A stretch of DNA of 64,000 nt from Aquarana catesbeiana (lineage: Eukaryota > Chordata > Amphibia > Anura > Ranidae): assembly GCF_042186555.1 (NCBI RefSeq), contig NC_133326.1, forward strand, positions 441,614,147-441,678,146, given 5' to 3'. The notes beneath the pieces are model-generated. The model was not told the DNA's origin. It saw only the letters and a list, made by a program, of their open reading frames with translations, and searched no databases. Positions 22,318 to 33,717 of the stretch are shown here, piece by piece (positions within the stretch are counted from its first letter, which is position 1; the number at the start of each line of letters is the position of its first letter). Made by a program: the position numbers and the translations under genes.

Positions 22318-22719
22318 TGTCAGGGCTGGGCTCAGCCCTTCCTTCTCTGAGCTGGCCGCTCAGCTGTCAGCTAATTGCCAGCTCCCATCTCTCTCCACGG
22401 TTACCCAGTTGTTGATGATCCGCTCATCAGTCCTGCCTACTTAAGCCGTCCAGTCCAGAGGAGCTCTACCTTCGCCTTGGTCACATCACAAGAAACTATC
22501 TCCTGCGTTCCTGCTTAAAGAGTGGCTTTGCTGACATCCCTTCTGGCTACAGATCCTGCTTGCTGTTCCACTACTTGGATCCCTGACTCCTGGCTTGGCT
22601 GACTATCTGTTCCGGTTACTTTGGCTATGTTTTGACTACTTTTGTTCTTTTTTACTTTTATTATTAAACAAGTGTGATTTAACTGTACTTCTGTCTTTCT
22701 GATTTCATGGTTTCTGACA
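22318..22719 (+). repeat. 3' LTR of Gypsy element
   Basis: 402-bp LTR, tgtcaggg to tctgaca. It differs from the 5' LTR by scattered substitutions and small indels, so the insertion is not brand new. Confidence 0.93.
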
Positions 22720-22890
22720 CCTGTCCTGCATCCAGCATGCTTTCTGAACGCATATTCAGTGCAGCTGGACGGTTTGTATCGGATCAAAAAATGCGCCTGT
22801 CAAGGCTCCGTTGATAGGCTCACATTTATAAAAATGAATCAGTCCTGGATCAGCAGCTATCAAGCACCTGATGCTGATGTAATTGAATGA
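22720..22890 (+). pseudogene. hAT transposase pseudogene copy 3, C-terminal part
   Basis: Follows the duplicated cctgt and encodes the end of the hAT dimerisation domain (PASMLSERIFSAAG, then a frameshifted stretch, LTFIKMNQSWI, and a TGA at 22888-22890). It joins the part ending at 10568. Confidence 0.9.
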
Positions 22891-23448
22891 ATTTGCTATG
22901 GATCTGGGATCCCTTGAAGAGTGCCTATGTTGCCTATCCTATTCCTCCTGAATCTTGATGATACTAGCTTCCAACAATATTTTTGGTTTAGCGCACCACA
23001 AACATCCAAGGCCCAATTTGTCTGCCTGTAATTACAATTTTTTAAATAGTATTTAACAGCAGGGCCCGTTCCTGTGCCCAATAAGAGTAACTGTGACGGG
23101 TTAGTGTACTGGCACAACCAACACCTACGGTCCAATTTTTCTGCAGAGTATATGGTGCAGTCCGTATAGTATATATACTGTAGTTCAGAGTATATAGTGC
23201 AGTCCTGCACACAACAAGAATAACTGTGAGGGGGTTACAGTGTTCTGGCACCATCACCATGCAAGGCCCAATTTTTCTGCCCCTTTTTGACTGGGGCATG
23301 TAATTCCAATTTTTTGAAATAATATTTCACAGCAGGGCCCGTTCCTGCGCCCAACAAGAGTAACTGTGAGGGGATACAGTGTTGTGGCACCACCACCCAA
23401 GACCAAATTTTTCTGGCCCTGTTTAACAGGGACATGTAATTAAAATGT
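22891..23448 (+). repeat. 3' untranslated repeats of hAT copy 3, first part
   Basis: Degenerate tandem units (tgtaattacaattttt, aacagcagggcccgttcctg, taactgtgaggggtta) matching, in reverse complement, the 142-bp units of copies 1 and 2. No gene. Interrupted by the DIRS element. Confidence 0.75.
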
Positions 23449-23536
23449 TTTTAGGTGATTGGACACTGGCAACAAATAGTAAGACGGTTCCTCCCATATA
23501 ACCCCTCTTATACCGGAAGTACCTCAGTTTTTTCGC
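23449..23536 (+). repeat. Left inverted terminal repeat of DIRS
   Basis: Reverse complement of about 28782-28857, sharing aagacggttcctcccatata and ggaagtacctcagttt. 23537-24330 holds the leader, including a GC-rich alternating gtgtgcg tract (24000-24180) and a tttataag box at 24185. Confidence 0.85.
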
Positions 23537-24330
23537 CAGTGTCTTGAAGGTGATGGTCATGGCTGTTGAAGCTCTTCAAAATTCTTCAAAGATGTCCCAG
23601 TGAGGACGTTATAATCGGATCCATTCGGATGGCATAACAAAAGCTAAAGTGAATGGTACCCAAACCTCGGTTCAAGAACAAGGTATTGCTTGTAATGTGT
23701 CCTATATAGGCGCTGGACCCTTGTTAAGTTGGTATTCCTGGTCAAACTTGCCCAAGGTAAACCAGAGAGTGTGCTTTACAGGTCCAGGGGTGTGGACCCC
23801 AAGAAATGGGGGACCCGGTCCTTGAAGGTCCTCAGAGGCGCTACCCACCGTGATGGGGGAAGATTGGGCCTGGTAAAACAGGCCCTGCTGCTTGGGACGG
23901 TGAGTACTCCCTTTGGGGGAATTTCTTATATATATATATTTCCCTCTGAAAGAACCTGCTGGTAAACTTTAAACCTGTGTTACAGATGGCCGGTATGGCG
24001 TGCATTTGGGACGGGTGTGCGCGTGCAGGCCGCTGGCGTTTGTGTGCGCCCCTGGTGTGCGTGCCGTCAGTGTGTGCGTGCGCCACTGCTGTGCGCATCA
24101 CAGATGCGCCGCGTGCGTTAAGATGGCGCATGCGGCGGGCATGCCGCTGATCATGTGGGCGCGCACGCTCACTCTCAGGCTAAGCCTTTATAAGGATAGA
24201 GCGCCTTGGGTGCGAGTGGACAGCACAGAGCGATATTGGGCACGTGAGTCTGCAGGTCTTGGACACAGTTGTGACAGGTTGAAGGCTGGTGATAGTTGTG
24301 GGGAGTACTCTTTTTCCTCGTTTGTAAGCA

Positions 24331-25740
24331 ATGTCTTCCAGAAAACGAGGTATAGGGAACAAGGCAAGCACAGGGGTAAGAGTACCTCCTTTAAAAACAG
24401 GAGACCAACCCCATGCTGATGCAGCCTCAGTTTCTCCTGAAAGACCTGCGGCATCTGGCCTGGCTGAGCCATTGCATTTGTCAGGCATAGTGGCCACTAC
24501 CAATATACCTGCCTCGGCTTATGTTACAAAGGATGATTTGGCATCTGCCTTAGCGGGCCTTGAAGGCAAAATAGCTGGCATAATTGCCTCTGTAACACGG
24601 GAGGGGAGGAAGCGTAATAGATCTCCCTCCCCTGAGCCTGGGCCAAGTGGAGAGTCACTAGAGCATCAGGACTCTTATAGCCAGATGGGTCCAGGTGATC
24701 TGGAACCAGAGTGGGCAGAGGATTTGGAAGAGGTGGTCATAAAATACTGGGAGGAAGAAGAGGCTGAAGAATCCTTGGCTGAGGACTCCGGCTCTGAAGA
24801 GCCAATTTCAGCCTCCCATTCCCAAAAATTGTTTGTCCAATCTCTGATTGAGATGGTACGAATTGGGTTTAAGTTACCCCCGGTTCAGGAGTCTGGACTC
24901 TCCTGTTCTACTTTGGGATCTTTGCAACCTCAGCAAATTTCCCAAGCGTTCCCTTTGCATCCATTACTGGAGCAGGTGGTTTACGCGGACTGGGATCACC
25001 CGGACAGGATATACTTACCTCCAAAAAGGTTTTCTATCTTATATCCTATGGAGGAGAAGTTCAGGAAGAAATGGGGGACACCTTTGGTGGACGCTGCCAT
25101 TTCTTCAGTAAATAAGAGTTTAACCTGCCCAGTGGATAATGCCCAGGTATTTAAGGATCCAGCTGATAAAAAGCTAGAGTCCTTATTAAAAGCCTCTTTT
25201 TCGGTGGCTGGTGCAGCAGTTTAGCCAGCAGTTGCAGCGATTGGGATTTGCCAATCCCTAAAGGATCGTTTTAAAAGGTTGGTAAAGAACCTACCTTGCC
25301 AGGAGGAATCTGCCGAGGAATTGTCGGAGATTCCTCATGCTTTATGTTTTGCAGTGGACGCATTGAAGGACTCAATCCAGCAGATGTCTCGTTTTGCATT
25401 ACTGTCAATCCATATGCGCAGAGTCTTGTGGCTAAAGAACTGGTCTGCTGAGACGCCATGCAAAAGGCTACTCGCAGCTTTTGCTTTTCACGGAGAACGC
25501 TTGTTTGGCGAGGATCTGGATAAATATATCCAAAAGATCTCTGGAGAAAAGAGTGCCCTACTCCCTGTTAAAAAGAAGGGGAAGCAACCCTCTTATAAAA
25601 TTCCCAATGCTCCAGGACCTAGTGCTTCTTCCCCTAAGCGGTATCAATGGCCTCAGCCGTCTGGGTTTAAAAGACCCCAGGATCAGAAGAAGCCCTGGAC
25701 CCAAAAGCCACCCAAGCCCAACTCCAAGTCTACCTTGTGA
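24331..25740 (+). pseudogene. DIRS gag-like ORF with a single in-frame TAG
   Basis: ATG 24331 (MSSRKRGIGNKAS) opens a 469-codon frame ending TGA at 25740. It is continuous except for TAG at 25222-25224. Features: basic N-terminus, a coiled or Glu-rich acidic central region (EEEEAEESLAEDSGSEE), and a Lys/Pro-rich C-terminus. Position before RT makes it the DIRS structural protein. The rest of the frame after the stop is well preserved, so the stop is either recent or a single-base change. No zinc knuckle is apparent. Confidence 0.75.
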
Positions 25741-25818
25741 AGGGGCGCCCCCGCTCTCACGGGTGGGGGGCAGGCTTCGGCTGTTTGTGGATGCCTGGGA
25801 AGAACTGGTTCAAGACCG

Positions 25819-26382
25819 ATGGGTCATTTCCACTGTGAAATACGGTTACAGAATAGAGTTCCGGGAAATCCCCCAAATCAGTTTCTCTACTCAAGGGTTC
25901 TGTCGGATCCAGAGAAAAGAAGATGCCTATTCCTAGCTTTACAGCATCTGCTGATGCAGGGGATAATTGTAAAGGTCCCGCACGAGGAAAGATTTAAATG
26001 GTTTTACTCAAACCTATTCACCGTACCAAAACCAAATGGGGAAGTAAGGCCCATTTTGGACCTCAAGGCTCTCAACCTCTTTGTAGACGTCCGATCCTTC
26101 CGCATGGAGTCGGTTCGATCAATAATAAAATCTCTGAGGAAAGGAGACTATTTAGCGTCCATAGATATCAAGGACGCGTACCTTCATGTGCCGATCTTCG
26201 GTCCACATCAAAGGTTCCTACGCTTCGCAGTAGAGGGCAGTCATTTCCAATTCGTGGCACTGCCATTCGGTCTGGCCACGGCCCCCAGGGTTTTCACAAA
26301 TATTCTGTCCCCAGTGTTGGCTTCCCTAAGGTCTCAGAAGGTCTCCGTAGTAGGATATCTGGACGATCTCGCCCCATACTAG
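25819..26382 (+). pseudogene. DIRS reverse transcriptase (frameshifted after YLDD)
   Basis: RT fingers and palm in one frame: FTVPKPNGEVRPILDLKALN, then DYLASIDIKDAYLHVPI, then FVALPFGLATAPRVFT, then the catalytic box GYLDDL at 26353-26370. A stop follows at once at 26380; the thumb and RNase H continue in another frame from about 26385. The shift lies in the ctcgcccca stretch. The open frame appears to begin upstream, near 25760, in a region overlapping the end of gag. Confidence 0.87.
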
Positions 26383-26384
26383 TT

Positions 26385-27617
26385 CAAAACGTGTCAAGAA
26401 CAGTGCGGGTTTTACAACGCCTAGGTTGGATTCTAAATGTGGACAAGTCAGCTCTTTGTCTGACCCAAGCCTTGGTGTATCTGGGTCTGGTCTTAGACAC
26501 CGCCCAAGAAAAGGTGTTTCTGCCCCCCTTAAAGGTCGTCTCCATAGTGGAACTTGTCCAGAAGGTGAAAAAAGAACTAACACCTTCTATTCGGCTGTGC
26601 ATGAGGTTACTGGGCAAGATGGTGTCGTCCTTCAACGCAGTGCCATATGCACAGTTCCACTCCAGAGTGTTCCAGAACAGTATTCTAAAAGCCTGGGACA
26701 AGTCGGCTCAAACCTTGGATCAACCTATGGTTCTATCTCCACAGGTACTATGGAACCTCTCTTGGTGGTTAAGAACCAGCAATTTGAAAAAAGAGAAATC
26801 TTTCCCACCAGTAGCCTGGAAAGTCGTAACTACAGACGCCAGTCTTCTCGGCTGGGGAGCAGTCCTAGAGGAGGTGTCTGTTCAGGGAATATGGTCCCAG
26901 ACAGAAAAGACCCCGCCCATCAATCTATTGGAGATTCGGGCAGCTTGTCTGGCTCTGCGATTCTGGACATCCAGATTGCGCGGTCTTCCTGTCAGAGTCC
27001 AGTCCGACAACTCCACGGTAGTGGCATATATCAACCACGAGGGAGGTACCAGGAGTCGGGCGGCCCAAAGAGAAGTAAATCATATATTGACTTGGGCAGA
27101 AAAACATGTGCCGTTTCTTTCGGCAGTGTTTATCCCGGGGGTGGACAATTGGCAGGCAGATTTCCTAAGTCGCCAAAGGTTGTTACCAGGGGAATGGTCC
27201 CTGCATCCCGAGGTTTTTCTACAGATCTGCCAACACTGGGGGACCCCAGATGTGGATCTGCTGGCATCCAGATTCAAAGCCAAGCTGGACAGGTTTGTAT
27301 CCAGGACCAAGGATCCGCTTGCTGTCGGGATAGATGCATTAGTAGTTCCTTGGGATCAGTATTCTCTGATATATGCCTTCCCTCCGATCCAAATCCTGCC
27401 GCACTTATTACGCAGAATACAGGAGGAACAAAAACCAGTGATCCTAGTGGCCCCAGTGTGGTCCCGGAGATCCCGGTACTCGCAGATTGTGAAGTTGGCA
27501 GTAGGGGACCCATTGGTCCTTCCATGCCGTCCAGACCTGTTGTCTCAAGGACCCATATTCCATCCTTCTTTACGGTTGCTGAATTTGATGGCTTGGCTAT
27601 TGAGACCAGAATATTGA
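26385..27617 (+). pseudogene. DIRS RNase H and Dam-like methylase region
   Basis: Frame open to TGA 27617. RNase H motifs: VVTTDASLLGWGAVL (first Asp), NLLEIRAACLALRFW (Glu), VRVQSDNSTVVAYIN (Asp), and a late Asp in GVDNWQADFLSR. Then a region with PDVDLLASRF and YAFPPIQ that corresponds to the N6-adenine-methylase-like domain known in DIRS elements, the PP of AFPPI being the methylase-motif remnant. The domain's role is unknown. Uninterrupted in this stretch. Confidence 0.83.
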
Positions 27618-28585
27618 AAGACCGTGGTATTGTGGGTTCAGTCTTGTCTACTTTGATAAACGCTAGAAAGTCAGTGTCTAGAGCTATCTACTATAGAGTC
27701 TGGAAATCATACATTTCTTGGTGTGGGGAAAGGGAATGGAACCCTCGTAGGTATACGATTCGAAGAGTTCTTGCCTTTCTTCAAGCAGGAGTAGACTTGC
27801 AGCTGGCTTTGGGGACAATTAAAGGACAGATTTCGGCCTTATCGGGTTTTTTTCCAAAGACCAATTGCATCCCATTCTTTGGTGTGAACCTTTGTCAAGG
27901 GAGTAACACACTTGAGGCCACCGGTTAAACCACCTTTATGTCCCTGGGATTTAAATTTGGTACTGTCTGCCTTACAGATTCAACTGTTTGAACCTATTAG
28001 GCATATTACTTTTGTCCTATTGACCAGAAAATTGTTTTTTTTGGTGGCTATAACATCGGCTAGAAGGGTGTCAGAATTGGCCGCCCTTTCTTGCAAGGAA
28101 CCTTTTTTGATTCTTCATCAGGACAGAGTGGTCATGCGCCCTCGTCCGGACTTTCTATCGAAGGTGGTTTCCAAATTTTATTTGAATCAGGATATCGTTT
28201 TACCTTCTTTTTTTCCAAACCCTAAGACTAGGGAGGAAAGGTCGCTTCACTCACTGGATGTGGTGAGGGCGATCAAAGTTTACTTGAAAATGTCAGCTCC
28301 CTTTCGGAAGACTGACTGTTTTTTTGTCTTGCCAGAGGGTCCTAAGAAAGGACAGCCGGAAACAAGTTCAACTATATCCAGGTGGATTCGTCAGACTATT
28401 ATCCAGGCGTATGGATTAAAGCGCAACGTTCCACCTTGGGATTTTAAAGCACACTCCACTAGAGGGATTCACCAGGTTTTACCAGATGGACGTTAGATCT
28501 CAAAAGGAGACTGTTTTTGGCCACAGCGTGTTGCAGGCAGCTTTATAGTCTCAGGCCCGTTGGGGCTTAGGGATATTGTGTCCCC
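27560..28585 (+). pseudogene. DIRS tyrosine recombinase (broken)
   Basis: An N-terminal SAM-like domain lies in one frame (RGIVGSVLSTLINARKSVSRAIYYRVWKS) overlapping the RNase H frame. It shifts frame near 27885-27900 to the catalytic part: ITSARRVSELAAL (first Arg) and HSTRG (His-x-x-Arg). Directly after HSTRG, an out-of-frame deletion removes what is normally about 25-30 residues, and the last piece with the candidate catalytic Tyr (FYQMDVRSQKE, then LQAAL and a stop) is in another frame to about 28548. It would normally integrate the circular DNA copy; inactive here. Confidence 0.83.
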
Positions 28586-28599
28586 CCCCCTCAGGTGCA

Positions 28600-28954
28600 T
28601 TGCTTTAGGACATCCCACATAGTCATTATTATGGTGCTCTGTGTCCCGTGATGTACGATAAAGGATAAAGAAAAACGGATTTTTAAAACAGCTTACCTGT
28701 AAAATCCTTTTCTTGGATTACATCACGGGACACAGAGGTCCCTCCCCTCTTTCTGAGATCGTCATTGCTTGCTACAAAACTGAGGTACTTCCAGTATAGG
28801 AGGGGTTATATGGGAGGAACCGTCTTATTATTGGTTGCCTGTGTCCAATCACCTAAAGGTAAGCGTATAACCCACATAGTGATTATTATGGTTCTCTGTG
28901 TCCCGTGATGTACTCCAAGAAAAGGATTTTACAGGTAAGCTGTTTTAAAAATCA
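28600..28954. repeat. DIRS internal complementary region and right terminal repeat
   Basis: A segment at about 28677-28737 is the reverse complement of about 28892-28953 (shared gtgtcccgtgatgta and aaaaggattttacaggtaag). A direct partial copy of catagtcattattatgg..gtgtcccgtgatgtac occurs at 28618-28650 and 28875-28912. This arrangement is the DIRS region that lets the linear copy be circularised. Confidence 0.78.
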
Positions 28955-29289
28955 GTTTTTTCGAAATAATATTTAACAGCAGGGCCCGTTCCTGCACCCA
29001 ACAAGAGTAACTGTGAGGGGTAACAGTGTTTAGGCACCACCACCCAAGGCTAAATTTTTCTGCACGTGTTTGACTGGGGCATGCAATTACAATTTTTGAA
29101 ATAATATTTAACAGCAGGGCCCATTCCCTCACCCAACAAGCGTAACTGTGAGGGGTTACAGTGTTCTGGCACAACCAACACCCAAGGCCCAATTTTTCTG
29201 CAGAGTATATAGTGCAGTCTGTATAGCATATATACTGCAGGTCAGAGTATATAGTGTAGTATATACAATATAGTGCAGTGTACAATATA
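28955..29289 (+). repeat. 3' untranslated repeats of hAT copy 3, second part
   Basis: Two more degenerate units (aacagcagggcccgttcctg; taactgtgaggggttacagtg) then a tract of agtatatagtgcagt repeats (29204-29289) into which the Tc1 element inserted at TA (29288-29289). Confidence 0.7.
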
Positions 29290-29649
29290 CAGTATCTCAC
29301 AAAAGTGAGTACACCCCTCACGTTTTTGTAAATATTTTATTATATCTTTTCATGTGACAACACTGAAGAAATGACACTTTGCTACAATGTAGTGAGTGTA
29401 CAGCTTGTATAACAGTGTACATTTGCTGTCCCCTCAAAATAACTCAAAACACAGCCATTAATGGCTGGCAACAAAAGTGAGTACACGCCTAAGTGAAAAT
29501 GTCCAAATTTGGGTCCAATTAGTAATTTTCCCTCCCCGGTGTCATGTGACTCATTAGTGTTACAAGGTCTCAGGTGTGAATGGGGAGCAGGTGTGTTGAC
29601 ATTGGTGTTATCGCTCTCACTCTCTCATACTGGTCACTGGAAGTTCAAC

Positions 29650-30424
29650 ATGGCACCTCATGGCAAAAAACTCTCTGAGGATCTAAAAAAAAGAATTGTT
29701 ACTCTACATAAAGATGGCCTAGGCTATAAGAAGATTGCCAAGACCCTGAAACTGAGCTGCAGCAAGGTGGCCAAGACCATACAGCGGTTTAACAGGACAG
29801 GTTCCACTCAGAACAGGCCTCGCCATGGTCGACCAAAGAAGTTGAGTGCACGTGCTCATTGTCATATCCAGAGTTTGTCTTTGGAAAATAGACGTATGAG
29901 TGCTGCCAGCATTGCTGCAGAGGTTGAAGGGGTGGGGGGGTCAGCCTGTCGGTGCTCAGACCATACGCCACACACTGCATCAGATTGGATTGCATGGCCA
30001 TCATTCCAGAAGGAAGCCTCTTCTAAAGATGATGCACAAGAAAGCCCGCAAACAGTTTGCTGAAGAGAAGCAGATGAAAGACATGGATTAATGGAACTAT
30101 GTCCTGTCGTCTGATGAGACCAACATAAACCTATTTGGTTCAGATGGTGTCAATTGTGTGTGGCAGCAACCAGGTGAGGAGTACAAAGACAAGTGTGTCT
30201 TGCCTACAGTCAAGCATGGTGGTGGGAGTTTCATGATCTGGGGCTGCATGAGTGCTGCTGGCACTGGGGAGCTACAGTTCATTGAGGGAACCATGAATGT
30301 CAACGTACTGTAACATACTGAAGCAGAGCATGATCCCCTCCCTTTGGAGACTGGACTGTAGGGCAGTATTCCAACATAATAACCCCAAACACACCTCCAA
30401 GACAACCACTGCCTTGATAAAGAA
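29650..30424 (+). pseudogene. Tc1-like transposase, N-terminal and central part (broken)
   Basis: ATG 29650 (MAPHGKKLSEDLKKRI). A paired-like helix-turn-helix (GLGYKKIAKTLKLSCSKVAKTI) and a GRPKK AT-hook-like motif are clear. A frameshift falls in a G-run near 29931-29940. The first catalytic Asp is retained (SDETNINLFG near 30113). The second, normally in a DNDPKHTS motif, is lost: bases near 30374-30390 read NNPKHTS with a 3-bp deletion. Reading resumes at 54058 after the PLE. Confidence 0.9.
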
Positions 30425-32004
30425 TATAAGGAACATAAAGGGAACTGTGATTTTAAAGGTGCAATAGGTGACACAAAATTTATGTAAAAAATTCACATTT
30501 TATTTAGAAAAATTAATAAAAACATGTCTATAAAGAGTTTACATTCAATGTAACAATGCAATCTTTGATAGTGTAACCGAAGGATTTGCTTCTCAACATG
30601 TTTCACCACATGCCGTGGCTTCTTCGGGAGAGCAATATTTATCAGGCACTAAAAAGAGTAATATAAGAATTACACAATGAACAATAATAATATGTAGAAC
30701 AATCAAAAAATCAATATAAGTACAAATCAAGAATAATACCACATATCTGATCTGCCAATGCAATACTTCAGCCAAAAAGGGATATATTTACCTGTATATA
30801 GATCTTTCAAAAATTTGAATAATAAATCGAATATAAACTCTAATGTTTGAAACACTTAAATCAGGAAGCGAACCCAGCCAAAGGATCATCTGATGACCAC
30901 AAAGAGTAAATAAGATCGCGTTTTTAACTGATGGAAGAGGACCTAGAATGAGGATGGAGGAAGGAATAAAGGAATTTTTATTGTAATTTTTGATTTTTAA
31001 AATCTCTTAATTCAGGGTTTTTTATCTTTTATTTTTTAAGAAAAAAAAAAATTGTACCTGTGATAGACAGATCAAATATCAAACCACCAGTCCAAGCTAC
31101 TTTACTGCATTGGTTAGTGTCATCCCCAAAGCGGAACCCCAGAGGGGGAAAAGACAACAAAGAGCCTACAAAAACAAATTAATTGAAATCAGTCAAAAAA
31201 CTCTGGACCGGAAAAGGCCCCTCAATAGTTAATACTATACAATAGTTAAATACCCTCCCCCTCTCCAAATTTGGCGCCAAAAAACGTCGCCAAAAACTAG
31301 GGGAGGGGCGGACGCTGCAGGGGCGTCTACCCACAGACAGTAACACCGGAAGTGACACTTCTAGCTGAATCAGGAAGAGAAACAGATCAATCAGATCAGC
31401 ATAGTCAATGGTGCAAGGCACACCGGAAATGACACTAGGTGGCGCACCGGAAGTGATGAAACATCACCTCTAAGGACTGTAAGCAATGAAGTAGATATCC
31501 ATAGAGGCCAAAAAGGCATAGGAAAAAATATATAAATTCATTGATAGATAAAGAAAGAAGTGTAACCGGATCAGAAGGAAAATAACTGCAGCCATTTATA
31601 TAAACAAAGTCCAAATAAAGGTTGAGGGGAGATGCAATTGGAAACAAAATTACCACTAGGATTGGTGCCCTGGGCGTCCGTATGGTCACCTAATCCTGGT
31701 AGGGGCTTCCTTGGTGTAAAACACAATTATAAATCTAAAACTCTTGGGGAGAAGAAAAAAAATTAAAAAAAATAAAATTCTCCCTTTCTTCTGTTTCTCT
31801 TTATATATTCAAAATTTATTGATAGATGACATATGTGTAATTGATATATAATCAAAAATCCCAATGACTAGATATAAAGTAAAGGCAGTTCAGATGAGGG
31901 TGTACATAGGAGCCTAGCAAAGGGTTCCAACACGTAACAAATACCAGTGGAAACCAAAAGTAACCACTCAAAGGAGCAACTGAAAAAATGACCAAACAAA
32001 ATTC
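30425..32004 (-). repeat. Terminal repeat and 3' UTR of minus-strand PLE
   Basis: Reverse complement of about 52330-53990 of the plus copy, including the hammerhead-like motif (30593-30629), a tatttaagca/TATA-like region lost or changed, and AT-rich UTR. No gene. A homopolymer C-run at 32118-32131 lies inside the coding end. Confidence 0.85.
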
Positions 32005-33285
32005 CTAGAGGAAAGGCTTAAAGCTAATGGATTCATTGAGCCCGGGAGGCGAGGTGGCAGCCAAAGAGTGGATCCACCTAGTTTCCTTCTGCAAAAGAAT
32101 CCTATCTACATCTAACCCCCCCCCCCCCCTCTCATGAGTAGGTATGAATTCCAGGGCAAAGAATTTCATCTTTGTTAGATCAAATGAATGGTATAAACCC
32201 ATGTGTCGACTAATAGGTGTTTCCATCTTTTTCTTTTGGATGAGGGACACATGGTTCCTAATCCTGTGGAAAAAGGGTCTCTTAGTTTTACCTATATAAA
32301 AGGCCCTGCAAGTGCACCTCATATAGTAAACCACTCCAATGGCAGTTAGCAAAGAAATTGGGCTGATATAAAGAGTCCCATCTGGAAGGGTTATCTCTTC
32401 TGAATCTAGAATATAAAAATCGCACCTGCCACACGGGGCACTGCCTTTCCGAATGTCTCTCCCAGATCTTTGTGTCAGGTGGCTATGGACCAATTGATCC
32501 TTTATAGACCTAGACCTTCTATAAGTAATAGAAGGAATTGGTTTAACACACTTAGAGATGACTTTGTCATTGGATAATAGAGGCCAATATTTCTTTATAA
32601 TTTCACTGACTTTTTTATGTTGTTTAGAATATGTCGTTATCAGCCGTACCTGCTGGTCCGATTTTCGGTGTTTTGATGAATGGATTATTTCAGTTCGACT
32701 ATGCTGTTTGGCCCTGTGATATGCCTTTTTGAGAGTGGAGCGACTGTAGCCCCTGTCTAACAGGCGTGACTGCAAGGCTAATGCTTCCTTTTCAAAGTCC
32801 TGGTCACGACTACAATTCCTCCTTATTTGTAGATATTGACTATAAGGAATGCTCGCCACCAAAGACTTACGGTGGGAGCTGGCCGCATGTAAAATGGTGT
32901 TCCCTGCTGAGGATTTCCTAAACATGGAGGAACCAAGTGTGCCATCTGAATTGAGATAGATAGAAATATCCAGGAAATTGATCATGTTTTGATCGTAAGT
33001 CATAGTAAATTTGAGATTATATGAATTGGCCTTGAGTTTATCCAAAAAAAGAAGTTCTTCCTTGGAGCCAGTCCACACCACAAAAATGTTGTCGATAAAT
33101 CAACACCAAATCAAAACATTGTTGAAAAATTCACAGAAATCATCTGAGGAGAAAATTTCCCGCTCCCACCCCCCCAGGTACAGATTGGCGTACGATGGGG
33201 CACATTTTGTCCCCATCGCAACACCCTGCACCTGGAGATAGTGGGAGTGGTCGAAAAGAAAAATGTTATTAGTTAGGATGAAGAG
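32005..33285 (-). pseudogene. PLE reverse transcriptase C-terminal half plus GIY-YIG nuclease (minus copy)
   Basis: Reads leftwards from the Harbinger junction: NNIFLFDHSHYLQVQGVAMG, then TKCAPSYANLYLG, then FFNNVLIW followed by a stop where the plus copy has Arg-Arg (CpG-decay-type change TGT TGA), then FIDN where the catalytic box should read FIDD. From 33081 the frame is open to 32005: linker, Cys motif (PCGRCDFYI), and a GIY-YIG endonuclease (GVVYYMRC .. FYIGKTKRPFFHRIRNH). The 3' coding end is longer than in the plus copy (through SISFKPFL). The remaining N-terminal portion is at 47375-47692. Confidence 0.88.
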
Positions 33286-33288
33286 TAA
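33286..33288. repeat. TAA target duplication of Harbinger (left)
   Basis: TAA at 33286-33288 and 47372-47374; joining the flanks restores the PLE sequence gaagagtaagagatcc seen (as reverse complement) in the plus copy at about 51037-51055. Confidence 0.93.
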
Positions 33289-33456
33289 TGCCCTGTACAC
33301 ACGATTGGACATTGATCGGACATTCCGACAACAAAATCCATGGATTTTTTCCGACGGATGTTGGCTCAAACTTGTTTTGCATACACACAGTCGCACAAAG
33401 TTGTCGGAATTTCCGATCGCCAAGAACGTGGTCATGTATACCACGTACGACGAGAC

Positions 33457-33464
33457 TATAAAAG
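33457..33464 (+). promoter_or_regulatory. TATA box of Harbinger transposase gene
   Basis: tataaaag, about 260 bp upstream of ATG 33718, close to the left terminus. 33289-33456 holds the terminal repeats. No other promoter signal is apparent. Confidence 0.6.
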
Positions 33465-33717
33465 GGCAGTTTAGAACCAAGCGCGGCACCCTTTGGGCTC
33501 CTTTTGCTAATCTTGTGTTAGTAAAGGTTTGGTGAGAGACGATTCGCGCTTTTTCAGACTCGTGGTTTTCAGATCGTTTTCTGCTGTTCAGTTTGTGCTT
33601 GTGGGTTTGTATCTGGTCTTCAGTGCGTGCAGTGAGTTCGTATTTGATTATTCCTTGCGTTCTTGTCCGCTCGTTCGTTCTGTTACTTCGTTCTGAGCAG
33701 CCGACCGTTTTCTAGCC

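Larger units (their letters stand above)
10569..22719 (+). mobile_element. Ty3/Gypsy chromodomain retrotransposon interrupted by hAT copy 2
   Basis: Direct LTRs at 10569-10978 and 22318-22719 both start tgtcaggg and end tctgaca. The 5-bp target duplication cctgt is perfect (10564-10568 and 22720-22724). Without the hAT insert the element is about 5.1 kb, a normal length. Order: LTR, gag, protease, RT, RNase H, integrase, chromodomain, polypurine tract, LTR. Gag resembles the Sushi/PEG10 type (RFGGDP.QCRGFLNQ, FVISLLS.RALAWA). Many frameshifts and stops make it inactive. It copies through an RNA intermediate and inserts by integrase, with the chromodomain normally guiding target choice. Confidence 0.92.
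23449..28954 (+). mobile_element. DIRS tyrosine-recombinase retrotransposon
   Basis: About 5.5 kb. Inverted terminal repeats: left 23449-23536 (taggtgattggacac..) and right about 28782-28857, reverse-complementary over roughly 80 bp, plus a right extension to 28954. Contains gag, RT, RNase H, a Dam-like methylase region and a tyrosine recombinase in overlapping frames, the standard DIRS set. Such elements integrate a circular DNA by recombinase and make no target duplication; none is visible here. Boundaries are approximate within about 5 bp because flanks are T-rich. Confidence 0.88.

Noticed and set aside
26426..27560. Long ORF in a second frame over DIRS RNase H
   Set aside because: Its first two thirds read as Ser/Gly-rich shadow of the RNase H frame; only the end (after about 27560) encodes the recombinase N-terminus.
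29204..29289. atatagtgcag repeats as an independent element
   Set aside because: They match the degenerate 3' region of hAT (ctgctgagtatatagggca near 241-265 in reverse complement) and have no ends of their own.
33100..33489. 129-aa minus ORF as a separate gene
   Set aside because: It is a chimera of the Harbinger terminus and the PLE RT created by the insertion.
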